Source: Gammaproteobacteria bacterium (lineage in GTDB: Bacteria; Pseudomonadota; Gammaproteobacteria; Pseudomonadales; Azotimanducaceae). From it: a stretch of DNA of 64,000 nt. Shown here one piece after another: positions 35,555 to 44,442 of this stretch. The stretch spans positions 773,721-837,720 of the forward strand of contig JAPOXV010000026.1 in the NCBI GenBank assembly GCA_026706935.1. The letters are read 5' to 3'. The stretch's first letter is position 1; every line of letters starts with the position of its first letter. The notes beneath the pieces are model-generated. The model saw only the letters and a list, made by a program, of their open reading frames with translations, was not told the DNA's origin and did no database searches. The position numbers and the translations under genes are program-made.

Positions 35555-38491
35555 CTAGACGATTTGTCGTCGCACCAGATCTTTGAACACGCCCTCTACT
35601 TCCATTACGTCACTGAATGAGCCACTCTGTACAACCCTTCCAGCTTGCAGTACGTAGATACGGTCTGCCTGTTCTAACGTAGATAGACGATGTGCAATAA
35701 CCACCCGAGTCGAAGTGAGTGTCGTCAGATTTCTCATGACTTCAGCTTGGTTTTCATTGTCGAGCCAATTTGTTGCTTCGTCAAACAGCATGATTTTCGG
35801 ACTACCCATGACGGAGCGAGCGATGGTGATTCGCTGACTTTCACCACCCGATAACACCGACCCACTTGTTCCGACCATGGTCATCATGCCCATCGGCATG
35901 TTCTTGATTTCGTCTTCGATTTCTGCGACTCGTGCTGCGCGCCACACTTCCTCGTTATTCGCGTTTTCATGGTGGCTAACGAGGTTGTCCCATAAGTCTT
36001 GTGGGTGGAGTCCAACAGATTGTGGTACAGCGCCAATCTTTCTACGCAATTGCTTCAGATTCAAGTGTCTTAAATCCCGCCCATCGTAGTACACAGCACC
36101 TGCAGTAGGACGCTCTAGTCCTAGTGCAAGCCTGAATAAAGTGCTCTTACCCGCACCAGACTCGCCAGCGATCGCGACGAACTCACCTGGGCGCGCCCGA
36201 ATGGTCACGTCATCAAGGATCAGCGGTTCATCTGAAGCGTACCGGAAGGAAACGTGATCGAACAATATGTCGCCACTTAGATACTCTACCGAATCTCCTT
36301 CGGACTCATTTTCCGGAATAGCGCTCAGAATCGGCTTCATCTGTTGAAAGGCTGGTAACATCCCAGCCACCGTTCCCAACGACTCGCCAAGTCGGGAGAT
36401 TGCATACTGGAACGTAAGAAAAACCGTGTAAATGACTAGAAAGTCGCCAACCGGAATGGCGCGATTCTCTTGCATTAGTACCGCATAGAGGATGACTCCG
36501 GCCGCAAGAAACGGTAACGCTGTTCCGAATGCTTTGGTATGTCCGTCAAGTAGACCGACTTCAAGTTCGGCCCTTTTTTGCTCACGGTAATCTCGTGCCC
36601 AGATATCGAATGCGGACCCTTCGGCATTTTCAACTCGCAACTTGCTGATGCCACCGATGATTTGGAACAATCTACCCGAAACTCGTCGAACAGCAGCGAT
36701 CATCCGACCTTGTGGGGCGATTTGACGCATGGCTGACACGATCACAACGATTAACGCGGCAACACTGAAGCCGAGTGTAACGAGCCCGAGTGTGGCGTCG
36801 TAAAAAAAGATCACGCCGAACACAGGTAGTAGAAAGATCGTCGACAGGAAGCTGTCCGCGACAACTCCTTGTATTCCATCGCGTAGATTCTGGAATGTCA
36901 TACCCGACATGGCTAGGTCGCCAGAAAGTTGTCGATGTAACACGCTTGGTGGAAGCCTCATCAATCTGTCCCAGAAAGCAGCTTCGAGACGAGAGGCAGA
37001 ACGTCCTTCAAGGCGCATCATGGCTGCGCTCTGGTAGACGTGTAGGAGTGCGCCAAGCAAACCAAAGCCTGCAAGTGTGACTGCCACCGAATACAGTGCG
37101 CCGACAGAGCCCCCGGCAACAATATGGGTTGCTACGAATCCAAGTGCGAGGGCAGGTAACAATTTGATCAGACCGCCTGGTAGACCTGCAAGCACAAGCC
37201 GTATCAGGTCTACAGACGATCCGTGTAGGGCGATTTTCAGGAGATCTTTCGATTCAACGTCCCCGGAAGGCAGTGGTTGGTAGAACAACCATGCCTCATC
37301 TTTGAGACTCTCAGCACGATCTGCATTTACGCGAACGCTACGTTTGCTAACTGGGTCGATCTCACGATATCGACCAAACAGACTGGGTAAAAGAGCAACA
37401 GGGTGGTTATCATCCCGGCGGAATGCCAGCATCGCATTGCTGTCCCCACGCCACCATTTGCTCTCGTGCTCTAGTGTTACTCGTCTTGCACGTACGCCGG
37501 AGGCGTCTTGTACGTCGACACGACTCACGGGTGTTTCCGCCGACCCCGAACGCGCTGGTATGTGGAATTCGATGCCCTGATGTTCGCCGACGATTCTTAA
37601 AGCGTCTACGAGAGCGCGATCGTCTACGTCAGTGTCCCCGTCAACCGGAAGGTCGTATATATTGAAGAGTCGTTGCCTTGCTCTTTTTTCAGCTGTACGC
37701 CGACTGGTGGTGCGTGCGCGTTCGAGATTGGCGTCGTCAACGACTGCGAGCTGACGATTTAGACGCTCAAGCGCAAACGCAATCTTGTAGAAGGCGCTGA
37801 GCGACGGCAGAAACCGGTCTTGCTGTACCAGCTCTTCGGTCGAAATCTCCGTAAGTGTTGCTTCCTCGACTATGGAAAGCCAGCTTGCGTGCGTCAGCGG
37901 AATTGCCGCTTCGTTGTAATCTATCGTTGACGCGCGATCGGTCGGGTCGATCATATCCATAAACAAACTTGCGCCAGGGGGAGGCTGAGAAACCCAAACG
38001 ACTCCGCGACGCACGGAGAGGACGCAAGGTTGATAAGTTCGCGTTCGACCAGCTTCTGCTAACGCCGTCGGACGAGGTTGGCGACTCACGTAACGAGAAA
38101 GTCCATCGGTGATTTCAAGCAACCAGGAGTCAATCTGTTCAGCCAGGTCGGCTGGTTGTATCTCCGAAAGCGACGAAGCCGGCAATCGTTTTAGAACTGT
38201 CCCTGGAGAACCTTTCGCGATGATGCCAAGTGAAGTCTCGTCATCTCGATCATCGGGTTCGATACCAGGTAACAGTGCGCCTGCTGCACGACTTATTAAG
38301 TGCTGCGGCGCGGCTTGCTCTATACCGTTCTTCGATTCAACGAGAAAGAGATTGACGGAACCGCGATCGATGAACCAGAAGCTGTTCGGATCATCGAGTT
38401 GAATTGGGAGGTTGCCCGCACAGGGAACGGATTCGCCAATGTGGAGGGCTAGACCCGCAATGGACGAATAATCTGAGTTCACTTCGGGCAT
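35555..38491 (-). CDS. NHLM-type ABC exporter, second subunit (permease-ATPase)
   Basis: A 978-residue protein. The N-terminal ~400 residues are a non-membrane extension of the NHLM ABC2 type (no C39 peptidase motif is visible). A membrane region of about six helices follows (from LAGLPGGLIKLLPALALGFV), then the ATPase: Walker A GESGAGKSTLFRLALG, signature LSGGESQRITIARSV and Walker B IMLFDEATNWLD, with switch His in VIAHRLSTLEQ. It pairs with the C39-bearing exporter, whose stop overlaps its ATG by one base (TAATG). It would export the mature peptide across the inner membrane. Confidence 0.9.
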   Translation of the reverse strand: MPEVNSDYSSIAGLALHIGESVPCAGNLPIQLDDPNSFWFIDRGSVNLFLVESKNGIEQAAPQHLISRAAGALLPGIEPDDRDDETSLGIIAKGSPGTVLKRLPASSLSEIQPADLAEQIDSWLLEITDGLSRYVSRQPRPTALAEAGRTRTYQPCVLSVRRGVVWVSQPPPGASLFMDMIDPTDRASTIDYNEAAIPLTHASWLSIVEEATLTEISTEELVQQDRFLPSLSAFYKIAFALERLNRQLAVVDDANLERARTTSRRTAEKRARQRLFNIYDLPVDGDTDVDDRALVDALRIVGEHQGIEFHIPARSGSAETPVSRVDVQDASGVRARRVTLEHESKWWRGDSNAMLAFRRDDNHPVALLPSLFGRYREIDPVSKRSVRVNADRAESLKDEAWLFYQPLPSGDVESKDLLKIALHGSSVDLIRLVLAGLPGGLIKLLPALALGFVATHIVAGGSVGALYSVAVTLAGFGLLGALLHVYQSAAMMRLEGRSASRLEAAFWDRLMRLPPSVLHRQLSGDLAMSGMTFQNLRDGIQGVVADSFLSTIFLLPVFGVIFFYDATLGLVTLGFSVAALIVVIVSAMRQIAPQGRMIAAVRRVSGRLFQIIGGISKLRVENAEGSAFDIWARDYREQKRAELEVGLLDGHTKAFGTALPFLAAGVILYAVLMQENRAIPVGDFLVIYTVFLTFQYAISRLGESLGTVAGMLPAFQQMKPILSAIPENESEGDSVEYLSGDILFDHVSFRYASDEPLILDDVTIRARPGEFVAIAGESGAGKSTLFRLALGLERPTAGAVYYDGRDLRHLNLKQLRRKIGAVPQSVGLHPQDLWDNLVSHHENANNEEVWRAARVAEIEDEIKNMPMGMMTMVGTSGSVLSGGESQRITIARSVMGSPKIMLFDEATNWLDNENQAEVMRNLTTLTSTRVVIAHRLSTLEQADRIYVLQAGRVVQSGSFSDVMEVEGVFKDLVRRQIV

Positions 38492-40701
38492 TAGCCTGAC
38501 CGAACCAGTTTGAAATAGGTACCAGCTTCGTCGACGATTAAATCGTCGTGCGTACCACGCTGTACTTCAACGCCTTTATCCAGCACGATTATTTCGTCAC
38601 AGTCACGCACGGTGCTTAATCGATGAGCAACTATGAGGCAGCTTACTCCCCTACGACGCAGTGCCTCGTCCACCTCTTCCTCCGTTGCCGCATCCAGGGA
38701 GCTGGTCGCCTCGTCGAGGATGATCAATGTAGGGTTGCCTACAAGTGCACGGGCGATCTCGAGCCGTTGACGTTGTCCGCCACTGAAATTGACACCGGCC
38801 TCCTCGACTTGAGTCGCATATCCGTTCGGTCTTACCAAGATTTCGTCGTGAATACGAGCGTCGCGCGTTGCAGCAAAAATCGCTTCGTCCGGCACCGCCG
38901 GATTCCACAGTGTGATGTTGTCGCGCAGTGACGCAGAGAAGAGTACAACCTCTTGATCGACCATAGAGATCGAACGGCGCAATACATCTTCTGGAACGTC
39001 GTCTCGCAAGTGACCGTCAAAGAGGATCTCGCCTGACCAAGGCTGGTACATTCCGGACACTAAACGGGCCAACGTCGATTTACCGGAACCGCTCGGACCT
39101 ACAACTGCGACGCGTTGGCCTGGTTTCACCACGAGGTTAAAGTCCTTGATTAGTGGCGGTCGGTTCTTGTTGTAACCAAACGTGACATTCTGCAGTTCAA
39201 GATGGCCGGTAAGCTGTAAGCGACCGTTTAGCGTCGGCAACGACTCCGAACCAGGACTGCGGCGACTAAAAACGGGATCTTCTGGCGTTTTCGCGATATC
39301 GTCGAGGCGTTGTAAATCAGTTTCAAGTGCTTGTCGCTCATCCGCGAATTCCAAGAATCGACCAATCGGCGTAAGAAACATCTCGGCCAATATGTAGAAC
39401 CCAATCAGCATTCCCAAGGTCAAGTCATTGGCTAGGACCATGCTTGCTCCGACGCCCAGTACTGTCGCAGCCCGAAAGATGGCGATGAGTCCAGGCAGTG
39501 CGGTGTTGACGGACACGAGTTCGGAATAAAGCTGTCGTATATGTAGTTCGCGAGCTTGTTGACCGCTCCAACGCGAGAAGAATCGGTCATCCGATCCTGT
39601 CATACGCAGGTTGTCTGCGTGACTCAGCATTTGCATGCCGACGCCGATCAACAGACCTTGTTCACGTCGCATGGATTGACTTCTAATCGCGCGAATCCCA
39701 TTTAGGAAATGTGCTAGAACTGCATGAAGAACGCCGAGCAAAAGCACGATCAACGTGAGTATTTCGTCGTAGAGGAACATTGCTACAAGCAAGACGGAAC
39801 TCATCGTCATATCGATGATCATGACGAGAAATCGCTCCGTAAGGTTCTTCGCGATTCGATCGATCGAAGACACTCTATCTGTTAGGTCGCCGACAAGCCT
39901 GTGATAAAAGAAATCGACCGGTAGCCGGAGCATTCTTGAGAATCCTCGATCGTAGCCAATCACCGATATTCTGACGGCGAGTCGTTTTAAAAACCGATGC
40001 TTAAGTAGCGACAGAACGTATGCGAGGATTCCAGCACCGAATAAGATGCCTACCAACCCGTTCCAAGCGCCACTGTTCAGTAATAGGCTGTCGACGAAGA
40101 TGGTTAGGGAAGTTGGAACTGCTAGCGCTAGAACGGACAACATCAATCCGCAGCCGATTACACCGAAGAGCACGCTCCAAGATCCAGAAAGTAAGGTCCT
40201 TAGTCGGTCGAGTAACCCCGGTCGTTCACCACCGGCTTTGAATTCAGGTCCAGGATTGAGTCGAATCGCAATCTTGCTGTAGGCTTTGTTGAACTCTTCT
40301 AACGTCACCCTTCGTCGACCCGTAGCGGGATCGTTTAGGTAAAAGTACTGCTCGTCGTACCCTTCGAGAACGACGAAATGACTGAATTGCCAGAACAGAA
40401 TCAGCGGCAACTGAAGTAGCTTTAGCGATTCTGAACGGACACTTAGTCCACCCCCTTCTAGTCCAAAGTGCCTTGCTGCGCGCAAAATACTGGCGGCACT
40501 ACTGCCGTCCCGACTTACCTCGCACTTTTCTCGCAGTTCCGTGAGTGGAACCCAGAGACCGAAGTAGCCTAATACCATGCCTAGGCATGCAGCACCACAT
40601 TCCGTTGCATGCATTTGCAGTAGGATCGGCGTTGAAATCCTGTGTTTTACGCGACCAGATACCGTTTTTTCGATACCGCCATTACTGGCGCGAGGTGGCA
40701 T
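38491..40701 (-). CDS. NHLM-type ABC exporter with C39 leader peptidase
   Basis: A 736-residue peptidase-permease-ATPase. The N-terminal C39 domain (about 20-150) has the catalytic Cys35 in ATECGAACLGM, His108 in FSHFVVLEG and Asp124 in NDPATG, so it should be an active double-glycine-type protease that removes the leader. Six membrane helices follow, then the ATPase: Walker A GPSGSGKSTLARLV, signature [14 protein letters not shown], Walker B LIILDEATSSLD. It is expected to cut the precursor after Ala-Gly and drive export. It starts 1 base after the HlyD-like gene ends and is coupled to the second ABC gene. Confidence 0.93.
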   Translation of the reverse strand: MPPRASNGGIEKTVSGRVKHRISTPILLQMHATECGAACLGMVLGYFGLWVPLTELREKCEVSRDGSSAASILRAARHFGLEGGGLSVRSESLKLLQLPLILFWQFSHFVVLEGYDEQYFYLNDPATGRRRVTLEEFNKAYSKIAIRLNPGPEFKAGGERPGLLDRLRTLLSGSWSVLFGVIGCGLMLSVLALAVPTSLTIFVDSLLLNSGAWNGLVGILFGAGILAYVLSLLKHRFLKRLAVRISVIGYDRGFSRMLRLPVDFFYHRLVGDLTDRVSSIDRIAKNLTERFLVMIIDMTMSSVLLVAMFLYDEILTLIVLLLGVLHAVLAHFLNGIRAIRSQSMRREQGLLIGVGMQMLSHADNLRMTGSDDRFFSRWSGQQARELHIRQLYSELVSVNTALPGLIAIFRAATVLGVGASMVLANDLTLGMLIGFYILAEMFLTPIGRFLEFADERQALETDLQRLDDIAKTPEDPVFSRRSPGSESLPTLNGRLQLTGHLELQNVTFGYNKNRPPLIKDFNLVVKPGQRVAVVGPSGSGKSTLARLVSGMYQPWSGEILFDGHLRDDVPEDVLRRSISMVDQEVVLFSASLRDNITLWNPAVPDEAIFAATRDARIHDEILVRPNGYATQVEEAGVNFSGGQRQRLEIARALVGNPTLIILDEATSSLDAATEEEVDEALRRRGVSCLIVAHRLSTVRDCDEIIVLDKGVEVQRGTHDDLIVDEAGTYFKLVRSG

Positions 40702-40702
40702 T

Positions 40703-41269
40703 TCAGACTCGTCTCAGACCGAATAGCGATAACGGCGATTGCGGGTAAAGCTCAATGGCGATCCGGCATTCTCTATCGCTAATGCCGGATGTGTCGATTA
40801 CTTTGTCAGAGGTAAAGAACACCCGATACAGGGGTATTTCCACCGCCGGTTCTGGCAATTGCAGTTCCTCTGCCACACGTGTAGAGACGATGTCGGAGAC
40901 CTTGCCGTGAATATGGAGTGTCTCGCCGTCTGCTTTCGTTATTTCGATGGTTGCACTTAGATCTGACGAAATTTGGCGTATTTCTTCGTGTGTCAGCCAA
41001 GAGCTCCGTGCCGATACCTTTGCTTGAGTCGACGTATTGGGCGATTGAGCTGTTTCGTTGGAAAAGGTGAGCGTCCCTTCGATCGAGACAGATCGAGTGA
41101 CCTGTCCCAAAAATAGCCAGACTGCAAATGCAGTGATAGCGACAGCGATGACGATTACCAACAACCGCTCTCTCGGAGTTGAAATGGTCAACAGTCTGTC
41201 GAGCTGTTCACGCTCCTCTTTGGCCTCTGCGACTGCGTTATGGAATGAATCGAATGGATTGTCGAACAC
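40703..41269 (-). CDS. Short HlyD-like membrane fusion protein of the exporter
   Basis: A 188-residue protein, first gene of the large operon. It has a cytoplasmic N-terminal segment (LDRLLTISTPRERL), one membrane helix at about 35-54 and then a typical fusion-protein transition, VTRSVSIEGTLTFS, ending with a beta-domain (REC RIAIELYPQSPLSLF). Normal NHLM secretion proteins are clearly longer, with a lipoyl/coiled-coil hairpin; here only about 70 residues separate the transition from the final beta part, so the hairpin seems missing. No frameshift is apparent, and the following genes are tightly coupled, so it may be a minimal form rather than a pseudogene. Confidence 0.72.
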   Translation of the reverse strand: MFDNPFDSFHNAVAEAKEEREQLDRLLTISTPRERLLVIVIAVAITAFAVWLFLGQVTRSVSIEGTLTFSNETAQSPNTSTQAKVSARSSWLTHEEIRQISSDLSATIEITKADGETLHIHGKVSDIVSTRVAEELQLPEPAVEIPLYRVFFTSDKVIDTSGISDRECRIAIELYPQSPLSLFGLRRV

Positions 41270-41566
41270 GACTGCGGACGGCCCGTACGGCTAGTTCAGT
41301 TAAAAGGAAATGGAATTATGAGCCCATTAGACTATTCAGTCGTCGCACTGTGAATTAACACATATAAATATATACCGTTAAATCGGACGTTTATGTCTTT
41401 CATTGTTCGCTAGCTTTCGGTAAAAACAAGGGAATGTGAGTTTTAGGTTTTCTACGGGGCGTCATCGGAATTGATTCGGGCGAAAACACTTCATCGAGAT
41501 GTTCAAGTAATCGGCTAGATTCGATTTGAACGTGCTACACTTAATTTAATAACGGAACGATGCGCG
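41270..41566. promoter_or_regulatory. Divergent upstream region of the RiPP operon and fur
   Basis: A 297-base AT-rich gap between divergent starts. On the - strand, TTCACA and TCTAAT about 17 bases apart (within roughly 41315-41350) could serve the operon. I could not find a convincing Fur box (GATAATGATAATCATTATC-like) here. Confidence 0.35.
41533..41541 (+). promoter_or_regulatory. Possible extended -10 promoter for fur
   Basis: TGC followed by TACACT forms an extended -10 element 25 bases before the fur ATG. No good -35 hexamer stands at the usual distance, so this is tentative. Confidence 0.3.
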
Positions 41567-41974
41567 ATGAGCCAAAGAGATATACGAAAAGCAGGACTAC
41601 GCGTCACCTTGCCCCGGTTGCGGGTGCTGCAAGTTTTGGAGGAAGCTGAGCCACGTCATCTCTCAGCAGAAGATATCTATAAGAAGCTGCTTTCTCTTGA
41701 TGAGTCAATCGGTCACGCCACCGTATACCGTGTTCTCATGCAGTTCGAAGATGCCAAGATCGTGCGACGTCACAATTTCGCAGACGACGGCCATGCCGTA
41801 TATGAACTAGCGGAAGGCGAGCACCATGATCACATGGTCGACATCGATACGGGTGAAGTGATCGAGTTCGTCAACGAAAATATCGAGGCGCTTCAACAGA
41901 GAATAGCAGACGAGCATGGGGTAGAGCTCGTCGACCACGAGTTAGTCCTTTACGTGAAGAAACGTACGCAATAG
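41567..41974 (+). CDS. fur: Ferric uptake regulator Fur
   Basis: A 135-residue metalloregulator. The winged-helix DNA-binding half includes LRVTLPRLRVLQVLEEAEPRHLSAEDIY and the recognition helix region GHATVYRVLMQFEDAKIV; the dimer half has the metal-binding His cluster EHHDHMVDIDTGEVIEF. The CxxC zinc pair of E. coli Fur is replaced (DIDTG), as in Pseudomonas-type Fur. It represses iron-acquisition genes when bound to Fe(II). It is divergent from the RiPP operon; whether it also regulates that operon is unknown. Confidence 0.95.
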   Translation: MSQRDIRKAGLRVTLPRLRVLQVLEEAEPRHLSAEDIYKKLLSLDESIGHATVYRVLMQFEDAKIVRRHNFADDGHAVYELAEGEHHDHMVDIDTGEVIEFVNENIEALQQRIADEHGVELVDHELVLYVKKRTQ

Positions 41975-41992
41975 ACGTTTGTGGCACGCGTA

Positions 41993-42015
41993 TAGCCGAT
42001 TCTGGTTGTCGGCTA
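41993..42015. terminator. Weak hairpin between converging fur and quinoprotein genes
   Basis: TAGCCGA (41993-41999) pairs with TCGGCTA (42009-42015) across a 9-base loop, in the 48-base gap between converging stops. There is no T-run, so its terminator strength is doubtful. Confidence 0.4.
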
Positions 42016-42022
42016 CGTGTTC

Positions 42023-44311
42023 CTATCTGCCAACTACCACGCGAAATGCAGAAATCCGCGCTGGTTCAAATGGATGTCCGGTAGCGATCGCAATAAACTG
42101 CTGGTTACCTAATAGGTATGTAATTGGCGCAGGTGAGTCGAATGCTCCGACCAGCTCAGTCGACCAAACTTCGTCGCCCGTGTTTTTATCGAGGGCTTTC
42201 AACGTTGACGGGTTGCCGCCGTGTCCCATGATCAGAAGCTCGGGCAAAACCAATATACCAGGATTCGCGTACAGAGCACCGAGATTTGGTAGCTGATCCT
42301 TAACTGTCTCTAACAGTCGATGTCCTTGTGGGCCGACACCGTTCGCTACCTGCCAAGAGATTTCGCCTTGATCTAGATCGTAGGCCGTGATGTTCGACCA
42401 TGGTGGCTTGACGGGTGGTAGTCCTTCGATTGAAAGTGATCGCCAAGACTCACGATAGGGTATCTCACTCGGCGTGGTGTCCAAGGTGAGGGGTACTTCG
42501 CCCTCGTTACCTCTTCGGGAAATAGGGATATTGCGTGCGACCATGATGTCACGTCGCGAAGATACATACAAGCGTCGTTCGACGGGATCGAACGCAGCAC
42601 CTGGCCAATTTGCGCCTCCTCCGATTCCAGGTGACAGTACGGTGCCTCGCAACGATATAGGCGTATACAAAGGACCGTAGTCAAGACCCTCTATTAGTTC
42701 CTCGGCTCTCTGCCTTAGCTCTGGGGTGAGATCGATGAGATTTTCAAGAGTAAGACCTTGGAGCTCATACGGTGGTGGTTTAGTCGGGTGTGGTTGCGTA
42801 GGCGACGAGACTTCACCTATTAAATCACTCTTGGGGACTGGTCGTTCCTCAACCGGCCAAACTGGTTCACCAGTGAGTCGGTCTAGCACAAATAAGAAGC
42901 CAACTTTCGTTACTTGCGCAACGACTTTGCGGGGTACGTTGTCCACGACGATGTCTGCGACAACGGGCGGAGCTGGTAAGTCGTAGTCCCAGATGTCGTG
43001 GTGTGTGATTTGGAAGTGCCAGATTCGAGTTCCTCGCTCAATATCAACAGCCACGACGGAGGTGCCAAACAGGTTATCTCCAGGTCGGTCGCCACCGTAC
43101 ATGTGGTTGGTAGGCGCAGTCACGGGTAGATATACGTGACCTAGTTCTGGGTCGCAACTAAAGGTTGACCAAACGTTCGTATTACCCATCCAGCGCCACG
43201 AGTCATTCCCCCACGTTTCGACACCGAATTCACCCTCTTGTGGGATCGTCTTGAACACCCATTTCTGCTCACCGGTAAGAGGGTCGAAGCCTCTTACATC
43301 TCCAACAGGCAAGTTTTGACGCCAATCGGAATCGCGAAATTGGAATTGAGACATATCGTTAGTTTGAGAACCGACGACGATCGTGTCCCTGCACACGAAT
43401 GGCGGGTGGCTCCAAGAAACTTGCGCTCGATCCAGAGGTCGTCGCAATCCTTGTGTGAGATCGACGTTACCATCGTTGCCAAATGAACTGATGACTTCAC
43501 CGTCTTCTGGATTGAGCGCATACATCCATCCGTCGCTTGTTAGAAGAATGACGCGTTCGCAAGGCGTGCCTTCATTGCACGCTGATTGCTTGTGATACGC
43601 CAAACCACGGGTTGTCCATCCAAACATCGCGGGACGTGGTCGGAGTCGAGTTTCGGGATCGAATTCCCAGAGTTCAACGCCAGTCTCTGCATCGATAGCG
43701 ACGACTGTAGAAAGCCTAGTTCGTACGAACACTCTACCGTCAACCATGAGGGGAGTCGCTTTGAATGGCTGCCCACCCCATCCCCGGCGGCGCGTGGTTC
43801 CACTGGTTTTAGGTCCGCTATCGATCTTGGCTTCCCATACCCATGCAAGTTCTAGGTCGTGTATTGAAGTCGAGTCGATATACGGCAGAGGACTGTATTT
43901 CTGTGCTTTTAAGTTGCCGTTGTATGACGGCCATTCACCCCAATTCGTTGAGTAATCCATCGGCACCCGCGGTGATACAGTCGACTCTCGCTCGATAGGT
44001 GTAGGGGAAGCGGTCCTCGCTGCGGATTCACGTTCTATTTCGATGGTTCGATTGGTGTCGGCTTCTTCACCCCGATCACTTAGCCAATCGACATCTATTT
44101 GGAGTGCTTCTCTTTGCGTTCGCTCCTCGATTAACCAGTTGCCCCGTTCATTGAGCGCGGTACCTCCTACAACCGTCTGATGGCAGAAACTGCAGTCGTT
44201 AGCCCCGAATTTGATCGCACTAGGAAACAGCTCCGGTTTACCCTGAGTTGCGGTAGAAAAGCAAAATATCAACCAAAGGGACGTTAACCGGTGCAAGCTT
44301 CTCAGATGCAT
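42023..44311 (-). CDS. PQQ-dependent dehydrogenase with N-terminal haem c motif
   Basis: About 762 residues from the ATG at 44311, which places a signal peptide (MHLRSLHRLTSLWLIFCFST) at the N-terminus; an in-frame start at 44416 would bury it. A single haem-c-type motif, CSFCH in GANDCSFCHQT, follows the signal peptide. The rest is an eight-bladed quinoprotein propeller with the Trp-docking repeats: IDAETGVELWEFDP, LNPEDGEVISSFG, LDRLTGEPVWPV, LDKNTGDEVWS, plus FKATPLMVDGRVFV near the start. It should oxidise an alcohol, sugar or aldehyde in the periplasm. Known quinohaemoproteins carry the cytochrome domain at the C-terminus, so this N-terminal motif is unusual. No PQQ biosynthesis genes are seen in the window. 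Confidence 0.85.
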   Translation of the reverse strand: MHLRSLHRLTSLWLIFCFSTATQGKPELFPSAIKFGANDCSFCHQTVVGGTALNERGNWLIEERTQREALQIDVDWLSDRGEEADTNRTIEIERESAARTASPTPIERESTVSPRVPMDYSTNWGEWPSYNGNLKAQKYSPLPYIDSTSIHDLELAWVWEAKIDSGPKTSGTTRRRGWGGQPFKATPLMVDGRVFVRTRLSTVVAIDAETGVELWEFDPETRLRPRPAMFGWTTRGLAYHKQSACNEGTPCERVILLTSDGWMYALNPEDGEVISSFGNDGNVDLTQGLRRPLDRAQVSWSHPPFVCRDTIVVGSQTNDMSQFQFRDSDWRQNLPVGDVRGFDPLTGEQKWVFKTIPQEGEFGVETWGNDSWRWMGNTNVWSTFSCDPELGHVYLPVTAPTNHMYGGDRPGDNLFGTSVVAVDIERGTRIWHFQITHHDIWDYDLPAPPVVADIVVDNVPRKVVAQVTKVGFLFVLDRLTGEPVWPVEERPVPKSDLIGEVSSPTQPHPTKPPPYELQGLTLENLIDLTPELRQRAEELIEGLDYGPLYTPISLRGTVLSPGIGGGANWPGAAFDPVERRLYVSSRRDIMVARNIPISRRGNEGEVPLTLDTTPSEIPYRESWRSLSIEGLPPVKPPWSNITAYDLDQGEISWQVANGVGPQGHRLLETVKDQLPNLGALYANPGILVLPELLIMGHGGNPSTLKALDKNTGDEVWSTELVGAFDSPAPITYLLGNQQFIAIATGHPFEPARISAFRVVVGR

Positions 44312-44442
44312 GATCACCAAAGGACGTAGTTGACAGATACCGAACCGTACATGTGCATACAGGGAGTGTAAGCGCATGTGGATTGTAGCTGAGCTAGTGA
44401 GTACTAATCGATGCATGAAGTTGCATCGACTAATCCGAACTG

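Noticed and set aside
41270..41566. Fur box controlling the RiPP operon
   Set aside because: The neighbouring fur gene invites the idea, but I could not see a sequence close to the 19-base Fur consensus in this region.
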